From Candidatus Methanomethylophilus alvi Mx1201 (lineage in GTDB: Archaea > Thermoplasmatota > Thermoplasmata > Methanomassiliicoccales > Methanomethylophilaceae): 64,000 nt of DNA. The position numbers and the translations under genes are program-made. Below, in pieces: positions 1 to 9,122 of this stretch (position 1 is its first letter; the number at the start of each line of letters is the position of its first letter). The notes beneath the pieces are model-generated. The model saw nothing but the letters and a program-made list of their open reading frames with translations. It made no database searches and was not told where the DNA came from. Where the stretch lies: positions 990,692-1,054,691 of the forward strand of contig NC_020913.1 in assembly GCF_000300255.2 (NCBI RefSeq), read 5' to 3'.

Positions 1-843
1 GAGGAAATGCTCGAATCCTCCGGGCAGGAGGAGCTGGAAGACGGGGTCCTTCTTGGCCCAGATCCTCTCTATCTTGACTATTGGCTGCTCCCTTATCTCG
101 TCATATGTCCCTGCGATGTCCACGAACGGACCCTCGGGGGCGGTCTCCGAGGTTATCCTGCCTTCCAGGACATACTCGCAATCCGCAGGGACGGTGAGGC
201 CGTTGCCGCACTTGGCCACCTTGAGGGGGGTCCCGTGGCCTTTTCTGTACATGGAGGAGGCGATGGTGAGCTCGTCGGTGCCGAAATCGACGGACAGGGC
301 CGCCGATACCATGACCTCTGCGGGGGCACCTATGCATATGGCGACCTTCAGATCCTCCCCGTTCTTCCTGGCCTCGTTGTAGAGGGTGAAAGTATGCCTC
401 GGAACCAGCCTGATCCCTATGGAATCCTTGTCTCTGATCAGCATCCTGTGGTAGGAGGCGTTCCTCCTCCCGCCGTACTCCGATATGACGACCCCGGCCG
501 ATATGTATCTGCCGGCATCCTTCGGGAAGTACTTCACGATGGGGAGTTTCGTAAGGTCCAGAGGAAGCTCCTGGAATCCGAAGGCCGGGTCTTGGACCTC
601 CTCCGTGTCGCAGGGGGACGCCATGGCATCCATGATGTGCATGACCAGTCCGTCCCTCTCGATACCCATGGCCTTCGCGATCTTCTCCCTGGTGGAATAG
701 ACGTTGCCTGCGGCCCTGCCTCCGTTGAGGTCGCTGAAAAGGAATGTTGTCTCCTGATCGCCCTGCATGTAGCGCGTAGCATCGTAGTTGTCCGGGTCGA
801 TGGTCTCCCTGACCTCTTTCGCCCCTTCGAGATCGATTGTCAT
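1..843 (-). CDS. UbiD-family decarboxylase, probable archaeal mevalonate-pathway enzyme (3' end outside window)
   Basis: The frame reads from an ATG at 843 without a stop to the left edge, so 281 residues are visible and the C-terminus is missing. UbiD-family features are the N-terminal F-S-D-L-N-G-G-R segment, a later Y-H-R-M-L-I strand, and L-L-L-P-G-G-F-E-H near the edge. UbiD enzymes use prenylated FMN to decarboxylate unsaturated acids. Archaea of this kind commonly use a short UbiD paralogue as trans-anhydromevalonate 5-phosphate decarboxylase in the modified mevalonate pathway, which makes isoprenoid precursors for membrane lipids; that assignment is inference. No Shine-Dalgarno is visible before 843, so the transcript may be leaderless. 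The alternative is another aromatic-acid UbiD decarboxylase. The family call is firm and the substrate is not. Confidence 0.75.
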   Translation of the reverse strand, partial: MTIDLEGAKEVRETIDPDNYDATRYMQGDQETTFLFSDLNGGRAAGNVYSTREKIAKAMGIERDGLVMHIMDAMASPCDTEEVQDPAFGFQELPLDLTKLPIVKYFPKDAGRYISAGVVISEYGGRRNASYHRMLIRDKDSIGIRLVPRHTFTLYNEARKNGEDLKVAICIGAPAEVMVSAALSVDFGTDELTIASSMYRKGHGTPLKVAKCGNGLTVPADCEYVLEGRITSETAPEGPFVDIAGTYDEIREQPIVKIERIWAKKDPVFQLLLPGGFEHFL

Positions 844-867
844 TGGAAGACAATCGCGCCCGCGTAA

Positions 868-1596
868 TTAATCCTTATCCGAACGGTCCGCCGTCTCCTC
901 CGCACAGCGGAGGTCGTCCGCGGATATCCTGTGGCCGCAGACCACCAGGTCGCCGGATTCCACCACGGAGGTGAGCTTGGAGACGAGGGAACCCACGTCG
1001 AACACGGGGAGTTCTATGACCGTGCTGACCAACTTGATCATCTGGGTCAGTACGACCTTGTAGTCCTCCTTGAACCCGTTGGCGTAGCATCCGCATACGT
1101 TGCCTACGGCTCCGATGATCGCTATCACCTTCATCCTGTTCCTCTCGTCATCCAGGACGTTATGGTGGTGGGGGCTGAGGACCTTCTTGGCCCACTCCCC
1201 GTAGAGGTCCACGTACTCGTTGACCGCCTCCCAGGAGCAATGGGCGGAATAGAGGAGTTCGGCGATGCGTCTGGACGATTTCGCGAGATACAGCTCGATG
1301 GCGACCGGGAAGGCGAAGGCCACCATGGGGTCCTTGTCCTCGGCGATCAGCTTCTCGGCCTCCGACAGGAAATCCCCCAGCCCCTCCGATATGATGCTGA
1401 GGAGGATCTCCTCCTTGCTCTTGAAGCGGTTGTAGAGGCTCCCGTTGAGGATGCCGGCCCTCTTGACTATGTCGCGGGTGGTGGTCTCCTTGTAGCCCTG
1501 ATAGTAGAACAGGTCCATGGCCGCTTCCATGATCTTCCTGCGGGACTCCTCGCGCCTCTCTTCCATCGTCTTCGGTGCACCGTTGTTGAAGGACAT
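868..1596 (-). CDS. TetR-family transcriptional repressor
   Basis: A 242-residue protein with a TetR-type N-terminal DNA-binding domain: helices around residues 18-65, containing the typical ending G-S-L-Y-N-R-F-K-S-K-E-E-I-L. The C-terminal part is an all-helical ligand-binding and dimer domain with no recognisable effector. The start at 1596 is preceded by GGAG 11 nt upstream; a second ATG at 1566 is possible. It is transcribed away from the MMPL exporter gene at 1832, and the shared intergenic region holds three palindromes. The natural reading is a local repressor of the exporter and of itself, induced by an exporter substrate. This is inferred from arrangement. Stop and neighbour: it ends 24 bp from the UbiD gene start, in the same orientation. 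Confidence 0.85.
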   Translation of the reverse strand: MSFNNGAPKTMEERREESRRKIMEAAMDLFYYQGYKETTTRDIVKRAGILNGSLYNRFKSKEEILLSIISEGLGDFLSEAEKLIAEDKDPMVAFAFPVAIELYLAKSSRRIAELLYSAHCSWEAVNEYVDLYGEWAKKVLSPHHHNVLDDERNRMKVIAIIGAVGNVCGCYANGFKEDYKVVLTQMIKLVSTVIELPVFDVGSLVSKLTSVVESGDLVVCGHRISADDLRCAEETADRSDKD

Positions 1597-1655
1597 GACC
1601 GATTCTGCTCCGTTTACATTGTTTACAATACGTCTCCGATATTTAGATTTGATTA

Positions 1656-1675
1656 TGCTCAAATACATTTGAGCA
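1656..1675. promoter_or_regulatory. Palindrome, candidate TetR operator 1
   Basis: TGCTCAAAT, two bases, then ATTTGAGCA: a perfect 9+9 inverted repeat. It lies just upstream of a TATA-like CTAAATATC (on the minus strand) for the TetR gene, so binding there could autoregulate. A related imperfect copy (TTGA..C..G..TCAA) occurs at 1773-1786, nearer the exporter. Confidence 0.55.
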
Positions 1676-1711
1676 GAATCATATATTATTAACACCACAT
1701 GAATTAAACAC

Positions 1712-1745
1712 GTTCGTAAAACACGATTATTTACGAACATGTTCG
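1712..1745. promoter_or_regulatory. Overlapping palindromes, candidate TetR operator 2
   Basis: GTTCGTAAA at 1712-1720 and TTTACGAAC at 1730-1738 form a perfect 9+9 inverted repeat around a 9-nt spacer. The right arm overlaps a second perfect palindrome, CGAACATGTTCG, at 1734-1745. The block sits midway between the divergent TetR and MMPL genes, about 50 bp before the exporter TATA box (CTATTTATAT, 1790-1799). Confidence 0.55.
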
Positions 1746-1831
1746 ATTATTTTTATCGGTCGTCCATAAATTATTGAGCAAGTTCAAAACCTATTTATAT
1801 CGTGATTAGAATCGGTTTACAAGGTGAACAA

Positions 1832-4723
1832 ATGTTCTCGAAAATGGCAGATGTCATCATGAAACACTCCAAGGCCGTAATCGCGCTTTGGCTCGTGGTT
1901 CTTGTATGCGCCCTGCCGTTCGGAATCAAAAGCGGAGACGTCCTCGAATACGACATGAACAGCATGTCCGGTTCGAGCACCGAGGCTTCCGACGGACAGG
2001 CGATAATTGATGAACACTTCTCTAACTCGATCGATCTATCGGAGATCCTGGTGATCTCCTATTCGTCATCCGAGGAACTCGCCGCGGCACAGGCCATATT
2101 CGTAGAGTTCCAGAACCTCATGGATGACAAATACGGTGCCAAGACCACCGTATCCAACTACGGTACGTATTCCAAGGGAGACCCTAACGTCGAAGGGATC
2201 CTTATGATCGCCATCGCCAACAACGAGGGCGAAAGCTGGGACATCGCACACGAGACCGACAACATAAGGGACCTCGTGAAGGAGGCCAAGTCCAACGCGT
2301 CCGCCGCCTATCCCGAGGCCGCCGGCCTTACCACCTACGTCACCGGAAACGATGCGATCACCTATGACACCGAGAACTCCTCCATGGAGGACGTGTCCAA
2401 GGTCGACCCGCTGTCCATCCTTCTGATCTTCGTACTTCTGGGACTGTTCTTCTACGCCGTGGTCACAGCGGTGGTCCCCCCTGCGGTCGTCGGAATGGCA
2501 TACGGGATCGCACTCGCCGCAGTCTACGCCATCGGCTGCCTCATGGGAGTCTACTACATCACTCAGACCCTGATCCTCGTATCGATGCTGGGTGCAGGAT
2601 GCGACTATGCGATATTCATCATAACCAGATACAGGGATGAGCGCAAGAAGGGACTTTCACACGAGGATGCCCTCAAGACCGCCATCATGTGGGGAGGAGA
2701 GGCCGTCTTCACCTCCGGCATATCCGTCATCATCGGATTCGCCGCACTCGCCCTCTGCGACTTCGCCATGGTCCGCACCATGGGAATAATCCTCGCGATA
2801 GGAATAGCCATAGCACTCGTCGCAGCGCTCACCTTCATCCCCTCGCTCCTCAACCTCGTGAAGGACAAGATCTTCTGGCCCTCCAACATCGAGAGTTACA
2901 AGAGGGTGGAGGACAAGGTGCAGAACGGAGGCAAGCTCGGAGTCCACGGACACCTGTCCAAGGGATCCAAGAGATACTTCGCCTGGCTCTCCAGGAACAC
3001 CCACAAACACTCCAAGCTGATCGCCATCGCCCTCGTGGTCCTCTGCATCCCCGGACTCTACATCTTCGCCGAGTCCGAGGACTCCGCGGACATGATCAGC
3101 GTCATGCCCGACTCCGAATCCGTGGACGGTCTGGACCTCATCATGACCCAGACCGACGGCGGGACCATCATGCCCACCTACATCGTCCTCGAGATGAACG
3201 AATCCATCGCCACCGTAGGTTCGCTATCGTACGGCGGAATGAGCATCCCCTACGTCATATGGAACGAACACGGGCTGGACCCGGCGACCATGACTGGGGC
3301 CGTCCCGGCCGTCATGGAGATGACCAACGACATCGACGACTACGAGATAGTCGGAAGCATCAGCGGACTGAATTCCTGGCAGATCATGTACATGAAAGAG
3401 GGAGCCGACCTCAGGACCACCGATCCCTCCACGATCAACCAGGCCCTCTACGAACAGATGCCCAGCGCCGTCAAGGGCTATGTCGGCATGATACTCGCCA
3501 TCGCATCCGGACAACATGACCTGACCCACATCGACCCCACCGCATTCGACGCGCCCTGGAACTCGTATGTCGTATCCGAGCTGACGGTGGCCAACATCAT
3601 CGACGGGATCCTCAACGTAGGTACCGGTATCCTCTCCGACGACGGACAGTACGTCAGCGTGATGGTCATCACCACGGACAAGCCGATGTCCGCGGACACC
3701 ATGGACTTCCTCGCCGAACTCAGGTCCGACCTGCACGACGGGGAAGAATCCTACGATTACGTACACCGCAACATCTGGAGCGCATCCTACGTCGCAGGAA
3801 CCTCCGCCTCCATCGACGACATGTCCAAGGACATAGAGGACCAGTTCAGCATGATCAGGATAGTCGTGGCCATCCTGCTCATCGTCCTGCTGTTCTTCAT
3901 CCTCGGAAGCTATCTCACCCCGATCAGGTCCATCATCACCATCCTGCTGAGCGTCTTCCTGACGGTAGCCCTGACCCATGTGGTCTTCGAGGGCCTGATG
4001 GACACGCCTGTGCTATTCCTGATCCCGATCGTCCTGTTCGTGGTCCTGCTGGGACTGGGAATGGACTACGAGATATTCATGACCACCAAGATCCGCGAGA
4101 ACAAGATCAAGGGAATGAACAACGACGAAGCCATCGACAACGCCATCAAGGAGGCCGGACCGGTCATCTCCCTGTGCGCCCTGCTGATGGGAGGCACCTT
4201 CCTCACCCTGGTGCTCGCCAACTCCTCCATGCTGAAGGAGCTCGGATTCGCCCTCGGGATGGGTATCCTCATCGACGGACTGCTCATGGTCGGATACGTC
4301 AGCCCCGCACTCATGCACCTGATGGGAGACTGGAGCTGGAAGGGTCCCGGATTCCTCACCAGGAGGCACGGACTCAACCCCGACGGAAGCAACATGGCCG
4401 TCCCGGCCGCATGCGGTGCGGCACCTGCGGATGCGGAGCGCATAGGCGGGGAGATGCCCGTCAGGGCGGTCCCCGCCACCCCCGAGGAGGTCGCGAAGTA
4501 CAAGCAGGAATGCTACTCCGAGGTCGCCGTCAGACAGGACAGGATAGCCGCCCTGAACGCCGAGGTCAAGACCCTCACCGACAACAAGAGGATCGGAAGG
4601 CTCGACGAGGAAGGGGAGAAAGAACTGGAGGCCAAGAGATTGGAGCTCAAGGCCGAGAAGGAGTCCCTCCGCGAATTCCAGAGGAAGAGCAGGGAGGACC
4701 TGAGGTCCGGAAAGGGCCAGTGA
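1832..4723 (+). CDS. MMPL/RND-superfamily membrane exporter with a C-terminal helical tail
   Basis: A 963-residue transporter with the duplicated RND plan. One membrane segment at about 12-30 is followed by an external loop, then a helix bundle at about 195-345; the second half repeats this from about 400, with its bundle at about 670-850. Each half has the family's intramembrane D-Y pair, G-C-D258-Y and G-M-D745-Y, expected to carry the proton relay. The ATG at 1832 is chosen because AGGTGA lies 4 nt upstream; an upstream GTG at 1802 gives a poor N-terminus. Residues 885-963 form a charged helical tail not expected in MMPL proteins, which is also found in the protein ending at 29698. The divergent TetR gene suggests drug- or lipid-inducible expression. 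The substrate is unknown. Confidence 0.88.
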   Translation: MFSKMADVIMKHSKAVIALWLVVLVCALPFGIKSGDVLEYDMNSMSGSSTEASDGQAIIDEHFSNSIDLSEILVISYSSSEELAAAQAIFVEFQNLMDDKYGAKTTVSNYGTYSKGDPNVEGILMIAIANNEGESWDIAHETDNIRDLVKEAKSNASAAYPEAAGLTTYVTGNDAITYDTENSSMEDVSKVDPLSILLIFVLLGLFFYAVVTAVVPPAVVGMAYGIALAAVYAIGCLMGVYYITQTLILVSMLGAGCDYAIFIITRYRDERKKGLSHEDALKTAIMWGGEAVFTSGISVIIGFAALALCDFAMVRTMGIILAIGIAIALVAALTFIPSLLNLVKDKIFWPSNIESYKRVEDKVQNGGKLGVHGHLSKGSKRYFAWLSRNTHKHSKLIAIALVVLCIPGLYIFAESEDSADMISVMPDSESVDGLDLIMTQTDGGTIMPTYIVLEMNESIATVGSLSYGGMSIPYVIWNEHGLDPATMTGAVPAVMEMTNDIDDYEIVGSISGLNSWQIMYMKEGADLRTTDPSTINQALYEQMPSAVKGYVGMILAIASGQHDLTHIDPTAFDAPWNSYVVSELTVANIIDGILNVGTGILSDDGQYVSVMVITTDKPMSADTMDFLAELRSDLHDGEESYDYVHRNIWSASYVAGTSASIDDMSKDIEDQFSMIRIVVAILLIVLLFFILGSYLTPIRSIITILLSVFLTVALTHVVFEGLMDTPVLFLIPIVLFVVLLGLGMDYEIFMTTKIRENKIKGMNNDEAIDNAIKEAGPVISLCALLMGGTFLTLVLANSSMLKELGFALGMGILIDGLLMVGYVSPALMHLMGDWSWKGPGFLTRRHGLNPDGSNMAVPAACGAAPADAERIGGEMPVRAVPATPEEVAKYKQECYSEVAVRQDRIAALNAEVKTLTDNKRIGRLDEEGEKELEAKRLELKAEKESLREFQRKSREDLRSGKGQ

Positions 4724-4757
4724 ACATAACGCTAAACCGTTTTCACGAAACATCTTA

Positions 4758-4796
4758 CCCCGTCCGTATATCCCCCGGGACGGGGACCTTCTTTTT
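4758..4796 (+). terminator. Hairpin plus T-tract after the MMPL gene
   Basis: CCCCGTCC (4758-4765) and GGACGGGG (4778-4785) form an 8-bp stem. It is followed by CTTCTTTTTC, consistent with a transcription terminator 35 bp after the stop codon. Confidence 0.6.
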
Positions 4797-4996
4797 CAAT
4801 GTGCCAGAACTGATATCTGGGCATGATTCGGGATGCACCCGTATCCGTCCGGGAACGTCCAATGTACGACATGCATGCATCCGGGAAACGATGTGAAAAC
4901 CCGTGGATCCGCGTCGCACGATCCAGGCAAGGACGAAAAGAAAACCATCGTTTAGAAAACGGGTAAATATACAGAACGCAGACTATACCCGATAAC

Positions 4997-6535
4997 ATGG
5001 ACGGCAAGGAATACAGGGCGATCCTGCCCAGATTCAACGACGCTACGGAGAAGTTCTACTCGGGCGAGATGTCCGTCAAAGAATACAAGGGCATATCCGG
5101 AGGATTCGGAAGCTATGCCCAGAGAGGCGGGAAGGAAGGGATGGTCAGGTTCCGCCTCTCCGGAGGGGTCATCACCAAGGACAAGCTGGGTTTCATATGC
5201 GACTGCATAAGGAGATACAACCCCAAGATGGTCCACATGACAACATGCCAGTCCGTACAGCTGCACGGTCTCGCAGGACCCTCCATACCCAAGATAGTGG
5301 ACGGGGCGATAGACCACGACATCCTCACCTACGGGGGAGGTGGAGACTATCCCCGGAACGTCACGGCCACACCCCTCTCGGGGGTCATCAGGACCCCGTT
5401 CGATGTACAGCCTTATGCGGAATGCGCCGGCAGGTTCCTCCTCGACTACACGGTCGGCAAGAAACTTCCCAGGAAGCTCAAGGTCGGATTCTCCAACACC
5501 GCCGAGAATATGACGGATGCCACCGCCAGGGACCTGGGGTTCGTCGCCAAGGAAAACGGGAAGTTCGACGTATACAGCGGCGGAGGCCTGGGCAACAATC
5601 CGCGTCTGGGTCTTCTGGTCCGCGAGGATGCGGAGCCCGAGGACGTATGTTTCTATCTCGCCGCCATGGTGGACATGTTCATCGCCTGCGGGGACTATGA
5701 GAACAGAAGCCACGCAAGGGTCCGCTACATGCGCGATTCCCTCGGTGACGACGGATACATTGCCAGATTCAACGAAGAGGTCGGAAAGACCGTGTCCTGC
5801 GGGGACGTCCCCAAGGTGCATCCCGCCCCCAGGACCGTCTCCAAGAAGGGGGACGGCACCGTACCCGGTACCACCAGGGCCCGTCCGCAGATACAGGAGG
5901 GGCTGTTCTACCTCGTATACCATCCGATCGGAGGGGACCCCGCACCGGAGAAGGTCCTGGAGATCTACGATGCGATCAAGGACATACCGGATGCGGAGAT
6001 CCGTATCGGTCCGAACGAGACGATGTACTTCGTGAACCTCACCGGCTCCGAGGCGGACATGATGGCCGAGGTCACGTCGGACGGTGCCCGCACCGTCTTC
6101 GAATCGTCCGTGTCATGCGTGGGCAGCACCATATGCCAGATAGGACTCCGCGATTCCCGCGGACTCCTGGACAGGCTGATCTCCATGGAAAGGGGGAACG
6201 GATTCGCGGACGGCGTCCTCCCGATGATAAGGATATCCGGATGCGTCTCGTCCTGTGCGGCCCACCAGCTGGGGACCGTTGGGCTCCGCGGAGGGCCCGC
6301 CATCGAGGGGGAGGCGTCCTTCGTCGTCAGCGTCAACGGTTCCCATGTCCGCGGAAAGGAGAGGATCGGCGATGTCGTCGGAAGCGTCAAGGAGTCCGAG
6401 GTACCTGCGTTCTTCGAAGCGATCGGAAAGGCCGTACAATCGGAAGGGACGACCTTCCGCGAATGGTACGGCGGAGACCCCGAGAGGATAAAGGCCGCAG
6501 GAGGACGGTACCTCCGTACCGCAGGCACCTCGTAA
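4997..6535 (+). CDS. Siroheme/4Fe-4S sulfite or nitrite reductase (ferredoxin-type)
   Basis: A 512-residue protein with the two-fold ferrodoxin-like plus siroheme plan of assimilatory sulfite/nitrite reductases. The coupled siroheme-[4Fe-4S] ligands are intact: C374-x5-C380 (C-V-G-S-T-I-C) and C416-x3-C420 (C-V-S-S-C). The enzyme family catalyses six-electron reduction of sulfite to sulfide or nitrite to ammonia in the cytoplasm. With no flavoprotein or ferredoxin domain fused, a separate ferredoxin is the likely donor. A TATA-like AAATATA about 25-30 bp before the ATG fits a leaderless transcript. The gene stands alone, so sulfite versus nitrite cannot be decided. A serine acetyltransferase gene in the window makes an assimilatory sulfur role plausible, but this is inference. 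Confidence 0.85.
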   Translation: MDGKEYRAILPRFNDATEKFYSGEMSVKEYKGISGGFGSYAQRGGKEGMVRFRLSGGVITKDKLGFICDCIRRYNPKMVHMTTCQSVQLHGLAGPSIPKIVDGAIDHDILTYGGGGDYPRNVTATPLSGVIRTPFDVQPYAECAGRFLLDYTVGKKLPRKLKVGFSNTAENMTDATARDLGFVAKENGKFDVYSGGGLGNNPRLGLLVREDAEPEDVCFYLAAMVDMFIACGDYENRSHARVRYMRDSLGDDGYIARFNEEVGKTVSCGDVPKVHPAPRTVSKKGDGTVPGTTRARPQIQEGLFYLVYHPIGGDPAPEKVLEIYDAIKDIPDAEIRIGPNETMYFVNLTGSEADMMAEVTSDGARTVFESSVSCVGSTICQIGLRDSRGLLDRLISMERGNGFADGVLPMIRISGCVSSCAAHQLGTVGLRGGPAIEGEASFVVSVNGSHVRGKERIGDVVGSVKESEVPAFFEAIGKAVQSEGTTFREWYGGDPERIKAAGGRYLRTAGTS

Positions 6536-6571
6536 CCCTATTATAGGCGCGCGGGAATGGAGCAAACCATC

Positions 6572-8257
6572 ATGTCAGAGCCCATAGAGGACATCATCAG
6601 GAAACTCGCACTGCAGAACGCGGTGTTCTTCAAAGGTAAGGCCAACCCCAAGGCCATCGTAGGCAAGATACTCGGACAGTATCCGGAATACAGGGCGAAG
6701 GTCGCCGAGATCACCGAGACCATAAACGGCATCGTCGAGGACGTCAACGCCATGGGCTTCGACGCCCAGAAGGCGGAGCTGGAGAAGGCCGACCCCTCCA
6801 TGCTCAAGAAGGAGAAGAAGGAGCGCGTCTACGAGCTCCCCGACCTCGAGGACGTGGAGCAGGGGAAGACCGTCATGAGGATCGCCCCCGGCCCTTCCGG
6901 ACCCCTCCATATCGGCCATACCCGCGTATCCGTCCTCAACGACGAATACACCAAGAGGTACGAGGGGAAGCTCATCCTCAGGTTCGAGGACACCAACCCC
7001 GAGAAGATAGATCCCGAAGCCTACGATATGATCCCCGAAGACCTCGATTGGCTCGGAGTCAAGATACACCAGAAGTTCATCCAATCGGAGAGGTTCGAGA
7101 CATACTACGACCTCACCAGGAAGCTCATCGAACAGGGACACGCCTACGTCTGCACCTGCGACCCCGATAAATGGAGGAGCATGAAGGAGCAGAAGCAGGC
7201 CTGCCCCTGCAGGGACCTCCCAGTCAACGAACAGATGGAGAGGTACGACAGGATGATGGAGGGCGGATACGAGGAGGGGAAGGCCATCGCCGTCGTCAAG
7301 ACGGACATCGCTCACCCCAACCCTGCCATAAGGGACTTCGTCGCCCTCAGGATCGTGGATGCGCCGCACCCCCGCACCGGGACCAAGTACCGCGTGTACC
7401 CCATGATGAACCTGTCCGTCGCCATCGACGACCACCTCATGGGCATGACCCATGTGATCAGGGGTAAGGACCACCTCAACAACACCGAGAGGCAGAGGTA
7501 CGTCTTCGACTACTTCGGATGGAAGCAGCCGGTCTACCACCACTACGGACTGGTCAACATCCCCGATACCATGCTGAAGACCTCCCTCATCAAACAGAGC
7601 ATAAAGGAAGGCCAGTACACCGGATGGGACGACGTGAGGACCGGGACCGTCAGGGCCCTCGAGAGAAGGGGCATCAGACCCGAGGCCATCAGGAGGTACT
7701 GGGTGGAGAGCGGTATCAAATCCGTCGACATCACCTTCTCCTGGGACAACCTGTACGGCATGAACAGGGACATCATAGACCCCGTAAGCGACAGATACTT
7801 CTTCGTCCAGGACCCGGTGAGGTATGACATAGAGGGCATAGACTCCATAACCGGCAACGCCCCCCTGCATCCCGACCACCCCGAGAGGGGCTCGAAAGAG
7901 TATGTGGTGGACGGCCCCAAGACCGTCTTCATCTCCGAGAAGGACTCCAAGACCTTCTCCCAGGACAGGAGGATCAGGCTCAAGGACCTCTGCAACCTGG
8001 AATACTCCATGCCCGCCAGATATGCAGGCAACGACGTCTCCGACATGAGGAAGGGAGGACTCAAGGCCGTACAGTGGGTCGGAAGGAAGAGCATCCCCTG
8101 CGACGTCCTCATGACCGACGGCACCGTCGCCTCCGGACTCGTGGAGGACTCCATACTCGAAGAGAAGGCCGATACCGTACAGTTCGAAAGGTTCGGATTC
8201 GTGAGGATCGAGAAGAAGGATCCTCAGAAGATCGTCGCAGTCTACACCCACGACTGA
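6572..8257 (+). CDS. gltX: Glutamyl-tRNA synthetase, archaeal type
   Basis: A 561-residue class I synthetase attaching glutamate to tRNA-Glu (and in most archaea also to tRNA-Gln, later corrected by amidation). The HIGH motif is H113-I-G-H after the family's A-P-G-P-S-G-P-L. The archaeal KMSKS equivalent lies near K336 (L-K-T-S-L-I-K) and is followed by Y-T-G-W-D-D. Paired cysteines C194/C196 and C211/C213 look like a zinc site in the acceptor-binding insertion. The start at 6572 is preferred to the in-frame ATG at 6557 because GGAG lies 9 nt before it and the protein then begins close to family relatives. It is a single gene closed by a strong hairpin. Confidence 0.93.
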   Translation: MSEPIEDIIRKLALQNAVFFKGKANPKAIVGKILGQYPEYRAKVAEITETINGIVEDVNAMGFDAQKAELEKADPSMLKKEKKERVYELPDLEDVEQGKTVMRIAPGPSGPLHIGHTRVSVLNDEYTKRYEGKLILRFEDTNPEKIDPEAYDMIPEDLDWLGVKIHQKFIQSERFETYYDLTRKLIEQGHAYVCTCDPDKWRSMKEQKQACPCRDLPVNEQMERYDRMMEGGYEEGKAIAVVKTDIAHPNPAIRDFVALRIVDAPHPRTGTKYRVYPMMNLSVAIDDHLMGMTHVIRGKDHLNNTERQRYVFDYFGWKQPVYHHYGLVNIPDTMLKTSLIKQSIKEGQYTGWDDVRTGTVRALERRGIRPEAIRRYWVESGIKSVDITFSWDNLYGMNRDIIDPVSDRYFFVQDPVRYDIEGIDSITGNAPLHPDHPERGSKEYVVDGPKTVFISEKDSKTFSQDRRIRLKDLCNLEYSMPARYAGNDVSDMRKGGLKAVQWVGRKSIPCDVLMTDGTVASGLVEDSILEEKADTVQFERFGFVRIEKKDPQKIVAVYTHD

Positions 8258-8261
8258 GACG

Positions 8262-8290
8262 GGAACGGATGCCTTCCCGGCATCCGTTCC
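8262..8290 (+). terminator. 12-bp perfect hairpin after gltX
   Basis: GGAACGGATGCC (8262-8273), a 5-nt loop, and GGCATCCGTTCC (8279-8290). A T-rich stretch (8296-8307) follows. It lies between the convergent gltX and DtxR-type genes and may serve both. Confidence 0.65.
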
Positions 8291-8345
8291 GACATCTTTT
8301 CATTTCCGTTTGAAATAGAAAAATGGAAGCGGGGATGCCCGCGTT

Positions 8346-9008
8346 TCAGATGGTGCTGCAGACGTCGATATAGACCGATGCGGCCATGGAATCGTCTATG
8401 GCCACGGAGCACTCCCCGACCTTCACGACGCTTGCGCCGCCGTCGGAACTGTCGAGACTGATGTTCCTTCCGGGGACGAATCCCATGGAAAGCAGCTTCT
8501 TGAGGACCGAACTGTCGTCGGATCTGAGATGGGAGACCTTTCCGCAGTCTCCGGGACGCATGTCGGACAACAGGATGGTTATGGCGATACCGTTGGCGGA
8601 TACGCTCTTGCAGGGCTCCACACAGCACTGGCAATCGCAGTCCGGAGGATTGCCGAGCATGTTGCACATCCTTACGGCGGATGCGTCCGATATGGAATGC
8701 TCTATCCTGGAAGCCTCCTCGTGGGCCTGTTCGTGGTCCATCTCGAGGATGTCCGTGAAGAACCTCTCCACAACATGATGCCTCTTCCTGGTCAGCCTTG
8801 CCTCCCTGAGGCCTGATTCCGTGAGCTTGACCCCTCTGTATTTGGCGTACTCCACAAGCCCGTCTTTGGAAAGGATCTTGAGCATCTCGCTGACGCTGGC
8901 GGGGGACACTCCCATGAAAGTCGCGAGTTCGGTGGTCTTGGCCACGGTGCCGCCCTCGGTAAGTTTGAGGATTGCGAGAAGATAATCTTCACGATTTCCC
9001 GTTGTCAT
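8346..9008 (-). CDS. DtxR/MntR-family metal-dependent regulator with C-terminal FeoA-like domain
   Basis: A 220-residue regulator. Residues 1-60 are a winged helix (typical segment T-E-L-A-T-F-M-G-V-S-P-A-S-V-S), followed by the helical metal-binding dimer domain with the family's E-x-A-x-R-I-E-H signature, then a FeoA/SH3-like C-terminal domain from about residue 145. Proteins of this family repress iron or manganese genes when metal is bound. Between the last two domains sits a cysteine cluster, C-D-C-Q-C-C-V-E-P-C, where relatives usually have C-P-H-G. The ATG at 9008 follows from domain position; two further in-frame ATGs lie upstream at 9026 and 9050. A perfect TTAGGTGCACCTAA palindrome overlaps its promoter, indicating autoregulation. 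It is a good candidate regulator of the feo locus at 52 kb. Confidence 0.88.
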   Translation of the reverse strand: MTTGNREDYLLAILKLTEGGTVAKTTELATFMGVSPASVSEMLKILSKDGLVEYAKYRGVKLTESGLREARLTRKRHHVVERFFTDILEMDHEQAHEEASRIEHSISDASAVRMCNMLGNPPDCDCQCCVEPCKSVSANGIAITILLSDMRPGDCGKVSHLRSDDSSVLKKLLSMGFVPGRNISLDSSDGGASVVKVGECSVAIDDSMAASVYIDVCSTI

Positions 9009-9040
9009 CGGACTGCGTATAGGCATCAACCTATTAAAGG

Positions 9041-9054
9041 TTAGGTGCACCTAA
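9041..9054. promoter_or_regulatory. DtxR-type operator upstream of its regulator gene
   Basis: TTAGGTGCACCTAA is a perfect 14-bp palindrome with the TTAGG...CCTAA half-sites typical of DtxR/IdeR-family operators. It lies 33 bp before the regulator start and between the divergent regulator and DUF1638 genes, so it could affect both. Confidence 0.7.
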
Positions 9055-9122
9055 TTATGCATCCAGACGTTCTGAAAAACATCCTCCAGTACATCATATG
9101 TATATACTATCAAAATTATAGC

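Noticed and set aside
7..867. Long forward open frame of 286 codons over the left edge
   Set aside because: It is antisense to the UbiD-family gene, whose minus-strand translation shows family motifs; high G+C at third positions creates such shadow frames.
1802..1831. Upstream GTG start for the MMPL gene
   Set aside because: A ribosome site AGGTGA fits the ATG at 1832, and the ten extra residues would overlap the promoter.
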